Counted from the first letter of the stretch, positions 35,903 to 45,680 are shown. The stretch: 64,000 nucleotides of DNA from Neobacillus cucumis (GCF_023715505.1 NZ_JAMBOH010000008.1:172340-236339); one strand, 5' to 3'. Translations and numbers: made by a program. Notes: generated by a model not told the origin, from the letters alone.

Positions 35903-36087
35903 TAAGATCGCACAGCCAAGCCGGCAAGAAGGTTAAAAAGCCACCTTCTCACCAGCTCGACCTATGCTTGGCTACAGAAAGTTAACACTTTATGTACGCA
36001 TTAAAGGAGACTAGGACATTGGCTCGCTTTGCTCGCCACTGCCCAAGTCTCCCTATATCGCCCAATTCAAGGCGCTTATGCTTTTAT
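35903..36087. repeat. Degenerate intergenic repeat, copy D
   Basis: GCCGGCAAGAAGGTTAAAAA with CCACCTTCTCACCAGCTCGA, and a distal CAAGGCGCTTATGCTTTT, match the repeat family. About 90 bases between them are unrelated and include a GGAGACT..AGTCTCC arm pair, so the copy looks interrupted. Confidence 0.55.
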
Positions 36088-36363
<276 letters not shown>

Positions 36364-36377
36364 TCAAAAGGTTAATT

Positions 36378-36899
36378 TTAGAATGGTAGATCGTCATCAG
36401 AGATGTCAATCTGACCAGTTCCTGCAAATGGATCTTCATCCATGCGGGTAAACCCTTTGTTTTGGTTTTGATTTGGACGTTGATTCTGATTGCCGCTGCC
36501 ATATGAATTACCTTGTTGAGGTTCCATAGGAGGAGCACCATAATAATCGTTGTTGCTTCTACCGCCACCACCAGAAGACGACTTAGGCTCCAGAAATTGA
36601 ACACTTTCCGCTTGAACCTCTGTAACGTAAACACGTTTACCATCTTGTCCTTCATAGTTGCGCGTTTGAATACGGCCATCAACACCTGCAAGGCTGCCTT
36701 TTTTTAGGAAATTTGCCACATTCTCAGCAGGTTTACGCCAAACAACACAGTTAATAAAGTCTGCTTCACGCTCACCTGACTGACTAGAAAATGGGCGATT
36801 AACAGCTAAAGTAAAAGTAGCAACAGGAACCCCATTTGGTGTATAACGCAAATCAGGATCTTTTGTTAAACGGCCGACAAGAACGACACGATTCATCAT
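36378..36899 (-). CDS. ssb: Single-stranded DNA-binding protein
   Basis: 173 residues from the ATG at 36899 (AAGGAG nine bases before). OB-fold at about 1-107, beginning [15 protein letters not shown], then a Gly/Gln/Asn-rich linker and the acidic tip DISDDDLPF that recruits repair and replication partners. Operon with rpsF and rpsR. Confidence 0.98.
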   Translation of the reverse strand: MMNRVVLVGRLTKDPDLRYTPNGVPVATFTLAVNRPFSSQSGEREADFINCVVWRKPAENVANFLKKGSLAGVDGRIQTRNYEGQDGKRVYVTEVQAESVQFLEPKSSSGGGGRSNNDYYGAPPMEPQQGNSYGSGNQNQRPNQNQNKGFTRMDEDPFAGTGQIDISDDDLPF

Positions 36900-36967
36900 C
36901 AGAATCAACTCCTTTTCTTTTGGCAAAACATTCCATATGAAACATTTTACCAAGATATATATAATTC

Positions 36968-37255
36968 TTATGCTTCTTCTTTAATTACGATATGGCGAAT
37001 GATATCTTCGCTGATCTTTGCAAGACGAGAAAATTCTTGTACTGCAGCAGCTGAAGATGTAGTTTTAGCAATTTCGTAGTATCCGTCACGGAAATCGTTG
37101 ATTTCGTATGCTAGACGGCGCTTACCCCAATCTTTTGTTTCAGCAGTTTCCGCACCGTTTTCAAGAAGAATTGTGTTAAAACGCTCAACAAGAGCCTTCT
37201 TTGCTTCATCTTCAATATTTGGGCGGATGATGTACATGATTTCGTACTTATTCAT
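36968..37255 (-). CDS. rpsF: 30S ribosomal protein S6
   Basis: 95 residues from the ATG at 37255, with AAGGAGGTG before it. [12 protein letters not shown] starts the ferredoxin-like fold. The leader carries an S6:S18-type hairpin that includes the ribosome site. First gene of rpsF-ssb-rpsR. Confidence 0.98.
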   Translation of the reverse strand: MNKYEIMYIIRPNIEDEAKKALVERFNTILLENGAETAETKDWGKRRLAYEINDFRDGYYEIAKTTSSAAAVQEFSRLAKISEDIIRHIVIKEEA

Positions 37256-37264
37256 CACAGTCAC

Positions 37265-37302
37265 CTCCTTTTGGTCTAAACGGCCCAATAATGGGCAAGG
37301 AG
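37265..37302 (-). ncRNA. S6:S18 autoregulatory leader of rpsF
   Basis: On the minus strand CTCCTT pairs with AAGGAG (the rpsF ribosome site), enclosing GCCCA-TTAT-TGGGC and the CCG..GACC bulge typical of the S6:S18-binding motif. Binding of the S6:S18 pair would mask the ribosome site and lower translation. Confidence 0.82.
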
Positions 37303-37329
37303 CAATTATTTAATTACTCACAAGTTGAA

Positions 37330-37358
37330 ATTATAGCACAGAAGAAATTAAAATGCAA
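37330..37358 (-). promoter_or_regulatory. rpsF operon promoter
   Basis: Minus strand: TTGCAT, 17-base spacer, perfect TATAAT. Confidence 0.8.
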
Positions 37359-37403
37359 TGTCCTTCACGTTACTGCCACATTTTATTCATAGAAAAGCGT
37401 TAT

Positions 37404-37431
37404 AAAAGAGGCTCCGCAATCAAGCAGAGCC
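37404..37431 (-). terminator. Terminator after ychF
   Basis: GGCTCTGC pairs with GCGGAGCC (one G-U) around six bases, then TCTTTTAT on the minus strand. Confidence 0.78.
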
Positions 37432-37439
37432 GTGTCATA

Positions 37440-38540
37440 CTATACGTTAAAACGGAAATGAATCACATCGCCGTCTTTAACTTCATAATCCTTACCTTCT
37501 AAACGGACCTTTCCTGCTTCCTTTGCCGCATTATGGCTGCCAGCAGCTAATAAGTCATCATAAGAAACAATTTCCGCTCGGATAAATCCGCGTTCAAAAT
37601 CAGAGTGGATGATTCCGGCACATTGCGGAGCCTTCATCCCTTTTTTGAAAGTCCAGGCACGGACTTCTTGTACACCTGCTGTGAAGTAAGTAGCTAATCC
37701 AAGCAGGCTGTAGGCAGCACGAATTAATTGGTCTAAACCAGATTCCTCAATGCCTAGCTCTGAAAGGAACATTGCCTTTTCTTCGCCTTCAAGTTCAGCA
37801 ATTTCCTCTTCAATTTTCGCACAAATCACAATAACTTCCGCATTATCAGCAGCAGCAAATTCGCGAACCTTTTGAACATATTCATTACCAGATGGATCTA
37901 CAATATCATCTTCACTCACATTAGCCACATACAGAACAGGCTTAATGGTTAAAAGATGGAGTCCTTTTGCTAATTTCATTTGTTCGTCTGTGAAATCCAC
38001 TGTACGAGCCGGTTTCTCTGCTTCAAAAGCATCGCGCAACATTGAAAGAACCTCAAATTCAGCAGCTGCATCTTTATCTTTTTGCTTGGCCAATTTTTCT
38101 ACACGGCTAATTCGCTTTTCCACTGATTCCATATCAGCAAGAATCAACTCAAGGTTGATGGTTTCGATATCATCAATTGGGTCGACCTTCCCTGATACAT
38201 GGGTAATGTTTTCATCGGCAAAACAACGGACTACCTGACAAATCGCATCTACTTGACGAATATGTGAAAGGAACTTGTTTCCTAGTCCTTCACCTTTACT
38301 AGCACCCTTAACAATCCCGGCAATATCGGTAAATTCAAATGCCGTTGGAACTGTCTTTTTCGGCTGTACAAGTTCAGTTAGTTTTTGCAGTCGATGGTCA
38401 GGTACTTCTACAATCCCTACGTTCGGGTCTATCGTACAGAAGGGGTAATTCGCTGATTCCGCTCCTGCTTGTGTTATTGCGTTAAATAATGTCGACTTAC
38501 CAACGTTCGGCAAACCTACAATACCAGCTGTTAAAGCCAT
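37440..38540 (-). CDS. ychF: YchF/OLA1-type ribosome-associated ATPase
   Basis: 366 residues. GLPNVGKSTLF is the P-loop, DIAGIVKGAS follows, and the G4 motif is degenerate, as expected for a family that prefers ATP. The C-terminal TGS domain ends EVKDGDVIHFRFNV. It matches B. subtilis yyaF in position, between rpsF and yyaE. Confidence 0.97.
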   Translation of the reverse strand: MALTAGIVGLPNVGKSTLFNAITQAGAESANYPFCTIDPNVGIVEVPDHRLQKLTELVQPKKTVPTAFEFTDIAGIVKGASKGEGLGNKFLSHIRQVDAICQVVRCFADENITHVSGKVDPIDDIETINLELILADMESVEKRISRVEKLAKQKDKDAAAEFEVLSMLRDAFEAEKPARTVDFTDEQMKLAKGLHLLTIKPVLYVANVSEDDIVDPSGNEYVQKVREFAAADNAEVIVICAKIEEEIAELEGEEKAMFLSELGIEESGLDQLIRAAYSLLGLATYFTAGVQEVRAWTFKKGMKAPQCAGIIHSDFERGFIRAEIVSYDDLLAAGSHNAAKEAGKVRLEGKDYEVKDGDVIHFRFNV

Positions 38541-38605
38541 TCACGTTCACTCCTAATAATCATCTATATAAAAATAAGTTCTTTTATATTAAAAAGCCTC
38601 TCACA

Positions 38606-38635
38606 ATTATAAGGCAACTGTCATAAAAAATACAA
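38606..38635 (-). promoter_or_regulatory. ychF promoter
   Basis: Minus strand: TTGTAT, 18-base spacer, TATAAT, in the gap after yyaE. Confidence 0.6.
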
Positions 38636-38655
38636 CTGCCGCTTTTGTGCGTCAG

Positions 38656-40668
38656 TTAGTTTGTTTCAATTCTTTCAAGGTTTACAAGACAATCATAAAG
38701 TGTACTGCCAAGGCCATTATCTGATTCCCGGCTTGAGGTCAGTTGATTAACTGAGCCGCCAAACCTCTTCCAAATACCTTCATCAATATTAATCGTGTTA
38801 GGATGTGCCTTCACCAATATTGAAATATATCCCCTCACTTCACCGCGGTCATTCCACACCCTTACATAATCACCATCTAAAAGTCCCCGATCTTCGGCAA
38901 TATTAGAGGCAATCTCTACTTTAAGCTTGAGGCTGTCACCTAAAAGATGATAATTCTGCGAATGGTTCGAACGCAGCGGATGGATAGTAAGCAGTTGATA
39001 AGGATAGGTTTCGGCTAGCAAAGGATTGTTCCATTTTGATTCATCAGGAACGGCTAACGCTAACAATCCATTCTTGCCCTTTGACTGACCCAAAAGTGAA
39101 GTGAATTCAAACTTTTCTGTTGGGGTTTGGAATTTACGATTATGCCATGGCACCTTTTCAACTGGCAGTTCCATCGTGTGCTGCTCTTTTAATTTCTCAA
39201 GAGTAATTCCTGAATCTTCCAGTGGCTTTAAGGTCATCCTTAACCATTCATCTCGCGTATAAGCAAAATCGGCACCAAATCCAAGTCTTGCTGCCAGCTG
39301 TGTCCAAATCCACAAGTCAGATTTCGCTTCTCCAGGGGCCGAAACAAGTTTTGGCCCATAATTTATATAATGATGATACATAGAAGAATAATAAAAGTCT
39401 TCTTCTTCAAAAGCAGTTGTTGTCGGCAAAACGTAATCAGCTAATAAAGCCGTATCCGTCATAAATTGATCTAACACTACAACAGTTGGCACGGAAGAGA
39501 ATGCTTTTTCAACTACACCGCTATCCGGGACCTGTGTGAGTGGATTTCCACATGTCACCACAATCATTTCGATAGCCGGGTCGGCAGCCTTTAAGGTCTC
39601 TTCGGCCTGTTTCATAATAGAAAATTGCCGACTGTCTTGTTTACGATGAGGGAGGGTTAACTCATTAAAAGCAAAACTTTGACCAACCTGGAGATTAGCA
39701 TAATTGGCTCCCCCTCCCGGAATGCCAATATTTCCACTTATAGCCGCAAGGGCATCAATCAAACGAATGGTATTTCCGCCATTTTTATACCGCTGCATTC
39801 CTAAGCCCATAAAAGTGGCGGTTGGTCTATCACAATACACAAGAGCTAATTGGGTGATAACCTCCGATGAAACTTCCGTCATTTCACCGATCTTTTCTAG
39901 GGTAATACTATCAAGAAGCCTCACTAAGTCTGCAAATCCATGTGTGAATTGCTCAATAAAATCCCGGTCCTCTATGCCAAGCCGGAGAATTTCCTTCATC
40001 ATTCCTGCCGCCAATAATCCATCCATCCCCGGCTTTACGGTAATAAATTGATCTGCCAGTTTGGCAGTGGCATTATAGAGCGGGTCAATTACAAAAACCT
40101 TAATCCCTTGTTTCTTTGCCTCTAGCAATCTTTCATATAAATGCATATTGGTTCTGGCAACATTTCGTCCCCAAATAATTATGTTTTTGCTATTAACAAT
40201 ATCATCGGGTCCATGGCTGTAGGCATTGCCAAAATCCCACTTTTGGGCTTCAATTCCTGCTCCCCAGCAGAGAGATCCATAAACTTGCGTTACCCCGCCA
40301 TAACAATTAAAAAAACGCTGGTCTAGGTTTTTTAAGATTCCATTATTGGCGTAGTCATGGCTATGCAGTACAGCAGTCGTCCCAACTGTTTGTTTTATTT
40401 CGCGTAACTTCACTGCTACTTCATCAAGTGCCTGATCCCAAGAAATTTGTACAAATTCCCCATTCATCTTTTTTAACGGGTATAACAGACGCTGCTCAGA
40501 ATTGGTCCTTTTCTCCAGCATCCGGCCGCGCCCGCAAATTTTACCTCTAGTGATCGGATGTGTCTCGTCACCCTCCACTTTAACAACTTTGCCATCGTCG
40601 ATTGTTACATGAAAACCGCAGTTATCCCAACAATTTAATGGACACGCAGCTTTTCGTATTTCTGCCAT
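38656..40668 (-). CDS. yyaE: Molybdopterin oxidoreductase YyaE-like
   Basis: 670 residues. The Fe4S4 cluster site is CPLNCWDNC plus ICGRG, followed by molybdopterin domains with GSLCWGAG (candidate Mo-ligand Cys), GGGANYANL and a C-terminal cap with HPLRSNHSQN. It belongs to the DMSO-reductase superfamily, substrate unknown. No Tat signal is visible, so it is probably cytoplasmic. ATG at 40668 follows GGGGGTGG; a GTG eight codons earlier is less likely. Position matches yyaE of B. subtilis. Confidence 0.92.
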   Translation of the reverse strand: MAEIRKAACPLNCWDNCGFHVTIDDGKVVKVEGDETHPITRGKICGRGRMLEKRTNSEQRLLYPLKKMNGEFVQISWDQALDEVAVKLREIKQTVGTTAVLHSHDYANNGILKNLDQRFFNCYGGVTQVYGSLCWGAGIEAQKWDFGNAYSHGPDDIVNSKNIIIWGRNVARTNMHLYERLLEAKKQGIKVFVIDPLYNATAKLADQFITVKPGMDGLLAAGMMKEILRLGIEDRDFIEQFTHGFADLVRLLDSITLEKIGEMTEVSSEVITQLALVYCDRPTATFMGLGMQRYKNGGNTIRLIDALAAISGNIGIPGGGANYANLQVGQSFAFNELTLPHRKQDSRQFSIMKQAEETLKAADPAIEMIVVTCGNPLTQVPDSGVVEKAFSSVPTVVVLDQFMTDTALLADYVLPTTTAFEEEDFYYSSMYHHYINYGPKLVSAPGEAKSDLWIWTQLAARLGFGADFAYTRDEWLRMTLKPLEDSGITLEKLKEQHTMELPVEKVPWHNRKFQTPTEKFEFTSLLGQSKGKNGLLALAVPDESKWNNPLLAETYPYQLLTIHPLRSNHSQNYHLLGDSLKLKVEIASNIAEDRGLLDGDYVRVWNDRGEVRGYISILVKAHPNTINIDEGIWKRFGGSVNQLTSSRESDNGLGSTLYDCLVNLERIETN

Positions 40669-40723
40669 CAATTCCACCCCCGTCTTACGCACTTCTATTT
40701 ATTAACTACCTACATAGAGCTGA

Positions 40724-40760
40724 ATAAAAAAAGAAGCATGAAAAATTATCCTTCATGCTT
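40724..40760 (-). terminator. Terminator overlapping the end of yyzM
   Basis: AAGCATGAA (last codons of yyzM) pairs with TTCATGCTT, followed by seven T's on the minus strand. It separates mscS-yyzM from yyaE. Confidence 0.88.
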
Positions 40761-40943
40761 GACTAAAATCTTTTTCATTTTCCTTGAAAACTCTCTTCTT
40801 GGGATCAAAACACTATGACCGCAGCCCTCACATTTAATTCGGACATCCATTCCCATCCGAATAATCTTCCAGCGATTGGTTCCGCATGGATGTTGTTTCT
40901 TCATTTCAACAACATCATTCAGGGCAAATTCTTTTTCCTCCAT
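40746..40943 (-). CDS. yyzM: DUF951 small protein YyzM
   Basis: 65 residues from the ATG at 40943, with GGGGGAT upstream. KKQHPCGTNRWKIIRMGMD and CEGCGHSVLIPRREF give the family's cysteines, suggesting a small metal or nucleic-acid-binding OB-like protein. Cotranscribed with the MscS gene 13 bases before it. Function unknown. Confidence 0.88.
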   Translation of the reverse strand: MEEKEFALNDVVEMKKQHPCGTNRWKIIRMGMDVRIKCEGCGHSVLIPRREFSRKMKKILVKHEG

Positions 40944-40956
40944 CAGTTTATCCCCC

Positions 40957-41841
40957 TTATACACTAGGTTCTTTTATGTTACCATTATCCTTCGAATACA
41001 TAACCATTCGTGGATATGGGATTTCAATTCCATGCTCATCTAAAGAGAGTTTAATATCTTTACGCATTTTCCTTGCTACAGCAGCATGCTGCATTGGCAG
41101 TGTTTCTGCAACAATTCTTAATGTCACTTCAGAAGGACTGAAGTTTTGGATACCTAGAAAATCAGGTTCTCTAACCAATTCTTCATATCTTTCCGGCATT
41201 TTTTGAAGTAGTTCCCTAATAACCATTTCAGCCTTATCTAGATCCTCTTCATAAGCGATTCCAACATCTATTATCGCTAAACTATTATTAATTGAAAAGT
41301 TTGTTACTTCCATAATGTTTCCATTAGGTAAAATATGAACTTCTCCGGTCCAGCTTTTTAATTTCGTCGTTCTTAATCCAATCGCTTGGACATTGCCTTC
41401 AAACTGCCCGATTCGGACGTGGTCGCCAACCGAAAATTGATCTTCAAAAATAATAAAGAAGCCGGAGATCACATCCTTCACCAAACTCTGTGCACCAAAT
41501 CCGACAGCTAAGCCAACTACTCCAGCTCCAGCAATTAGCGCCTTCACATCGAATCCTAGCACCGAGAGGATCATCATAAAGGCAATAAAATAAACGACAT
41601 ATGTCAGAATGTTATCAAGCAGCTTAGATAGTGTAGCCTCCCTGCGTTCTGATGTGTTCAATGGGGAGAGGTTTCTGATTTTAAAAATATTATGGATCGT
41701 CAACTTGCCAATTCGGATTAGTATATTAGCAATCAGCATGATTACAATTATTTTAAGCAAGCCTTCGCCTATATTTAACCATGTATCTTCATTTTGATAT
41801 TTATCAATAAGCTTTTGTATTCCTCTTTGTGTAATACTCAT
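40957..41841 (-). CDS. MscS-family mechanosensitive channel
   Basis: 294 residues. Two or three membrane helices (about 25-45, 75-98, 102-125), the last being the pore helix with GAGVVGLAVGFGAQ, lead into the cytoplasmic vestibule (about 130-280) with GDHVRIGQFEG. It opens on hypo-osmotic shock. AGGAAGGTG precedes the ATG. Confidence 0.93.
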   Translation of the reverse strand: MSITQRGIQKLIDKYQNEDTWLNIGEGLLKIIVIMLIANILIRIGKLTIHNIFKIRNLSPLNTSERREATLSKLLDNILTYVVYFIAFMMILSVLGFDVKALIAGAGVVGLAVGFGAQSLVKDVISGFFIIFEDQFSVGDHVRIGQFEGNVQAIGLRTTKLKSWTGEVHILPNGNIMEVTNFSINNSLAIIDVGIAYEEDLDKAEMVIRELLQKMPERYEELVREPDFLGIQNFSPSEVTLRIVAETLPMQHAAVARKMRKDIKLSLDEHGIEIPYPRMVMYSKDNGNIKEPSV

Positions 41842-42039
41842 AAGTCACCTTCCTAAACCCTTTTCACCCATTTTATTTTAACAATAATTCGATTTAGATA
41901 ATAGCATTATGAATTTTCATTTTTTACCACTACGATGTATAGATTTTCAAAATTTTCCGTATACTGAATAAAAAGTAGAAACAACTATGGTAGCACCTGT
42001 ATAAGTAAAGGACTAATTATGTGCTAGGGAGTGGAAGGA

Positions 42040-42654
42040 ATGAATTTAAAGACTGGCTTTTTTGACAGGAGGAGCAAGGTAAGCATCGTTCATGATGAGT
42101 CTAACGCGGCTGAACAGCTTGCTCGTGAATTACTTCTGAACATCCCTAGTGTAACTCGACGTCCCATTGTATTTGTATGTATTGGAACCGACCGCTCCAC
42201 AGGAGACTCATTAGGACCGCTAGTTGGGAGTCTCCTTGAGGAGAAACAGCTCCAATCGTTTTACGTTTACGGAACTTTAGATGAGCCTATCCATGCTGTG
42301 AATCTTGCTGATAAGCTGCGAGAAATCAGCGCCACTCATGCCAATCCATACATAATTGGGATTGATGCCTGCTTAGGGAGGATAAAAAATGTCGGTGTCA
42401 TCCAAATAGGAAATGGGCCTGTCAAACCAGGAGCAGGGGTAAATAAGGAATTACCTGCTGTAGGAGACATCCATATCACCGGTATTGTCAACGTCAGCGG
42501 CTTTATGGAGTTCTTTGTTTTACAAAATACCAGGTTAAATCTTGTGATGAGAATGGCCAAAACCATTGCGTCTGGAATAGTTCAAGCAAGCCAACTTTAC
42601 CCAAAGCAAAACTGGGCTGAATTAAATTGGATCGAAGAAGAAAAAACAAATTAA
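42040..42654 (+). CDS. yyaC: YyaC, spore-protease-like sporulation protein
   Basis: 204 residues, close to the B. subtilis 205. IVFVCIGTDRSTGDSLGP and IIGIDACLGRIKNVG are typical of the YyaC/GPR-like fold. In B. subtilis it is a sporulation gene. ATG at 42040 follows GGGAG by eight bases; an in-frame GTG at 42031 is the alternative. It is one of few plus-strand genes left of oriC, between DUF554 and mscS. Confidence 0.92.
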   Translation: MNLKTGFFDRRSKVSIVHDESNAAEQLARELLLNIPSVTRRPIVFVCIGTDRSTGDSLGPLVGSLLEEKQLQSFYVYGTLDEPIHAVNLADKLREISATHANPYIIGIDACLGRIKNVGVIQIGNGPVKPGAGVNKELPAVGDIHITGIVNVSGFMEFFVLQNTRLNLVMRMAKTIASGIVQASQLYPKQNWAELNWIEEEKTN

Positions 42655-42683
42655 AAGAGCAATCAAGTCGATTGCTCTTTTTC
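42653..42683 (+). terminator. Terminator after yyaC
   Basis: AAAAGAGCAATC and GATTGCTCTTTT form a perfect stem around five bases, followed by T's. It could stop both strands. Confidence 0.9.
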
Positions 42684-42970
42684 CATGAGATAAGAAAGTA
42701 TAAAAGTTCTTGACTTCGAGAATTGTCCAGCTTCAGGCGCCATCGGCTCGAGGTCACAAGCTTATCCAGTTGCGGCTCCTTGGGACTCAAGTCATAAGCC
42801 ACTCCCTGACGAAGGCAAAAAACGCCTTCTTACATGGTGCGTCTTATTCCTTCGTCCCAGAACAATCGCCTCCACATTTAGATCAATCCGTCCAAAAGGT
42901 TAAAGAACAACCTTTCAGCCGGCTCGACTTGTGCTTGTCGCCGAAGTCTAAGCGCCTTGCGCTTTTCTTA
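42684..42970. other. Intergenic region between yyaC and the DUF554 gene
   Basis: Almost entirely composed of repeat copy E; no gene seen. Confidence 0.6.
42722..42969 (+). repeat. Composite intergenic repeat, copy E
   Basis: Opens ATTGTCCAGCTTCAGGCGCC and closes CTAAGCGCCTTGCGCTTTTC, the same ends as copy F, but is twice as long. It contains two arms of the AAGGC..GCCTT type (AACGCCTTC and AAAAGGTT/AACCTTT), suggesting one copy inserted into another. Confidence 0.75.
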
Positions 42971-43684
42971 TTATAAAATATGATGATAGTTATAGAGGAT
43001 TGTGACAATAATCCCTGTCACCACGATACCTGGAAGCAGATTGGCCACCTTAATCTTTACTATGCCAGTTAAATTTAAGCCGATCGCAAAAATCATTACA
43101 CCGCCCGTTGCGGTCATTTCCGTAATAAATTGATCCATTAATTCCTTTGGAACAAATTGATTTATTTGCGTAGCAAATAGGGCAATCAACCCCTCATAGA
43201 GAACAACAGGGACTGCTGAAAAAATAACGCCAATTCCAAGCGTAGTCGTTAAGATTAAGGCCGTAAAGCCATCGATAATTGATTTTGTGTACAATACGTC
43301 ATGGTCGCCGCGAATACCGCTATCAAGTGCACCTATAATCGCCATTGCCCCAATCACAAAGATTAAAGTTGCGGTAACAAATCCCTCAGAAATGCTTCCT
43401 TTCCCATTAGATCCAACCCTGCGCTCAAGCCAACCGCCTAAATCATTTAATTTTTCCTCTAATTTTAATAGCTCACCTGCAACTGCACCTACTACCAAGC
43501 TAATAATAACGATCAGAAAGTTTTCACTCTTCAAGCCCATTTGTAATCCTAAAACCATAACAGAAAGTCCGATCGCATACATGACCGTCGTTTTCATGCC
43601 CTCCGGTATCCGATTTAACCATTTACCGAGAAGAGTCCCAATAATAATTAACAAACCGTTAACAAGTGTTCCTAATAAAAACAT
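42971..43684 (-). CDS. DUF554 membrane protein
   Basis: 237 residues from the ATG at 43684 (AAGGAG eight bases before). About seven membrane helices, Gly-rich: GTLVNGLLIIIGTLLGKW at the start and IFVIGAMAIIGALDSG in the middle are family signatures. Probably a transporter or membrane protein of unknown substrate. Between yyaC and parB. Confidence 0.88.
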   Translation of the reverse strand: MFLLGTLVNGLLIIIGTLLGKWLNRIPEGMKTTVMYAIGLSVMVLGLQMGLKSENFLIVIISLVVGAVAGELLKLEEKLNDLGGWLERRVGSNGKGSISEGFVTATLIFVIGAMAIIGALDSGIRGDHDVLYTKSIIDGFTALILTTTLGIGVIFSAVPVVLYEGLIALFATQINQFVPKELMDQFITEMTATGGVMIFAIGLNLTGIVKIKVANLLPGIVVTGIIVTILYNYHHIL

Positions 43685-43767
43685 ACGCTTTCTCCTTCTT
43701 CGCCTCTCGAAATAATAATAGTTATAACCTATCATGTCCATGAATGAATTGGAAGATTTTTTAACAA

Positions 43768-43790
43768 AGAAAAACCCGCCGAGTGGCGAG
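43768..43790 (-). terminator. Terminator of parA-parB
   Basis: CTCGCC pairs with GGCGGG around ACTC, followed by TTTTTC on the minus strand. Confidence 0.8.
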
Positions 43791-43795
43791 TCTAT

Positions 43796-44647
43796 TTATA
43801 TATTAGAGTCTTCCTGATCAAGCATTTCTAATATCCGCTCTAAATCAGCTTGTGAGAAAAATTCAATTTCAATTTTTCCTTTATTTTTCTTTTGTACGAT
43901 ATTTACGGTTGTTCCAAACCGTTCACGAAGAGAATGCTCATGCTGCTGTACAAATACATCCTTTTTCTTTTCCGGCTTTTTTGTTTCACGTGAAACATTT
44001 TCGTTTATTTGCTGGATTAGTTTTTCTAATTGACGAACATTAAGCCCTTCATTGACTACCTTTTCTACTAGAACTGGAAGCTTTGCTTTCTGTCTGAGTC
44101 CTAGTAACGCACGGCCGTGCCCCATTGAAATTTTCCCGCTTGAAATAAGTTCCTGAATTTTTGGAGGGAGGGAGAGCAGGCGGATATGATTGGCTACATG
44201 CGGCCGGCTTTTGCCTAAGCGCTTGGCTACTTCCTCCTGTGTCAGCTTTAACTTTTCAATTAAGGTTTGATATGCTTGTCCCTCTTCGATTGGATTTAAA
44301 TCTTCTCTTTGCAAGTTTTCAAGGACAGCTAATTCCATCATTTGCTGCTCCGTTAGCTCACGGACAACAGCAGGGATTGTTTCGAGCTTTGCTTCCTTGG
44401 CAGCGCGAAAGCGACGTTCACCTACGACAATTTCATAGCCTCTAATACTTTTGCGGACCACAATTGGCTGCAGAATTCCATGCTCAATAATAGAATCTCT
44501 TAATTCATCAATTGTTTCTTGCTGGAAGGTCTTCCGTGGCTGATATGGGTTTGGACGAAGTTCCTTAAGCTTAATTTCTTGGACTGTTTCTTCTTTACTT
44601 GCTTCATTAAAAAAAGCATTCAGCCCTTTTCCTAAGCCTTTAGCCAT
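43796..44647 (-). CDS. parB: ParB (Spo0J), chromosome-partition CTPase and parS-binding protein
   Basis: 283 residues. The N-terminal CTP-binding/ParB-N domain contains NPYQPRK and GERRFRA. The central helix-turn-helix (about 120-185) contains GKSRPHVANHIRLL, and a C-terminal dimer domain follows. It clamps and slides from parS, loading SMC and signalling to ParA. A perfect parS lies within its own gene. Overlaps parA by eight bases. Confidence 0.97.
   Translation of the reverse strand: MAKGLGKGLNAFFNEASKEETVQEIKLKELRPNPYQPRKTFQQETIDELRDSIIEHGILQPIVVRKSIRGYEIVVGERRFRAAKEAKLETIPAVVRELTEQQMMELAVLENLQREDLNPIEEGQAYQTLIEKLKLTQEEVAKRLGKSRPHVANHIRLLSLPPKIQELISSGKISMGHGRALLGLRQKAKLPVLVEKVVNEGLNVRQLEKLIQQINENVSRETKKPEKKKDVFVQQHEHSLRERFGTTVNIVQKKNKGKIEIEFFSQADLERILEMLDQEDSNI
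43982..43997. promoter_or_regulatory. parS site inside parB
   Basis: TGTTTCACGTGAAACA, perfect 16-base palindrome in codons NVSRET, as in B. subtilis spo0J. Confidence 0.97.
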
Positions 44648-45401
44648 TTGTGACCACTTCCTTCGCTAAATCTAAATAAACTTCAGCTCCACGGGATTTC
44701 GCATCATAGGTAATAATTGGCTCTCCATGACTTGGCGCTTCACTTAGACGTACATTTCTTGGAATAATGGTTTTATAGACTTTATCTTGGAAATATTTTT
44801 TTACCTCTTCAATGACTTGAAGCCCAAGATTGGTCCTTGCATCGAGCATGGTTAATAGCACGCCCTCAATTTTCAAATCTTGATTTAAATGTTTTTGGAC
44901 GAGTCTGACCGTATTTAATAATTGACTAAGTCCTTCTAATGCATAGTACTCACATTGAACCGGGATTAAAACCGCATCCGATGCAGTTAATGCATTTAAT
45001 GTTAATAGCCCTAATGACGGCGGACAATCGATTATAATATAATCAAACTGATCCTTCACTTCCCCAAGAGCACGTTTTAAACGAACTTCTCTTGAAATAG
45101 TTGGGACCAACTCAATTTCGGCTCCTGCCAGTTGAATAGTAGCCGGAATCGCATACAAATTTTCAACAGAGGTTGCTTTAATGACATCCTTTGCCTCCAC
45201 ATCATCTACTAAAACATCATATATACACTGTTCTACTTCAGCCTTTTCAATACCAACTCCGCTTGTTGCATTTCCCTGCGGGTCAATATCTACCAGTAAG
45301 ACCCGTTTCCCTATGTATGCTAAGCAGGCACCTAGGTTGACAGAGGTTGTCGTTTTCCCGACTCCACCTTTTTGGTTTGCAATTGAAAGGATTTTCCCCA
45401 C
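44640..45401 (-). CDS. parA: ParA (Soj), chromosome-partition ATPase
   Basis: 253 residues. Deviant Walker A KGGVGKTT, with both signature lysines, at about 11-18, Walker B DYIIIDCPPS and switch LLVDIDPQGN. It binds DNA as an ATP dimer, interacts with ParB and regulates DnaA in B. subtilis. The start is GTG with AGGTGA five bases upstream. Confidence 0.97.
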   Translation of the reverse strand: MGKILSIANQKGGVGKTTTSVNLGACLAYIGKRVLLVDIDPQGNATSGVGIEKAEVEQCIYDVLVDDVEAKDVIKATSVENLYAIPATIQLAGAEIELVPTISREVRLKRALGEVKDQFDYIIIDCPPSLGLLTLNALTASDAVLIPVQCEYYALEGLSQLLNTVRLVQKHLNQDLKIEGVLLTMLDARTNLGLQVIEEVKKYFQDKVYKTIIPRNVRLSEAPSHGEPIITYDAKSRGAEVYLDLAKEVVTNG

Positions 45402-45629
45402 GTTGTCACCTACCCTAAAATTAAAAAATAGTAATCTTTCGTTCTATCAAATGTAATAATTATCTCAATAACAGAAAAGGAAGTAAAATTTCCATTCCTT
45501 TATTTTACCATGATTTTAATAGTAGTTGGTTTTTTTCCTAAAAAAATTCCATTAGGAAATTATACTTATTTTTTCTCAATCCCGCCAACCGCCCGTGCCT
45601 AGTAGAAATTAACAGTCACACAGAATCAA

Positions 45630-45676
45630 TAAAAAAGAAGAACCAAACATCACTCTGTCTGGTTCTTCTTTTTTAT
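45630..45676 (-). terminator. Terminator after noc
   Basis: AAAAAAGAAGAACCA and TGGTTCTTCTTTTTT form a 15-base stem with T's on the minus strand. It separates noc from parA. Confidence 0.92.
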
Positions 45677-45680
45677 TGAT

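Larger units (their letters stand above)
35781..36087. other. Intergenic region between yybS and rpsR
   Basis: Holds the terminator at 35858-35892 and a degenerate repeat copy D; no gene seen. Confidence 0.6.

Noticed and set aside
42710..42976. 88-codon plus-strand frame after yyaC
   Set aside because: Falls inside composite repeat copy E and has no ribosome site.
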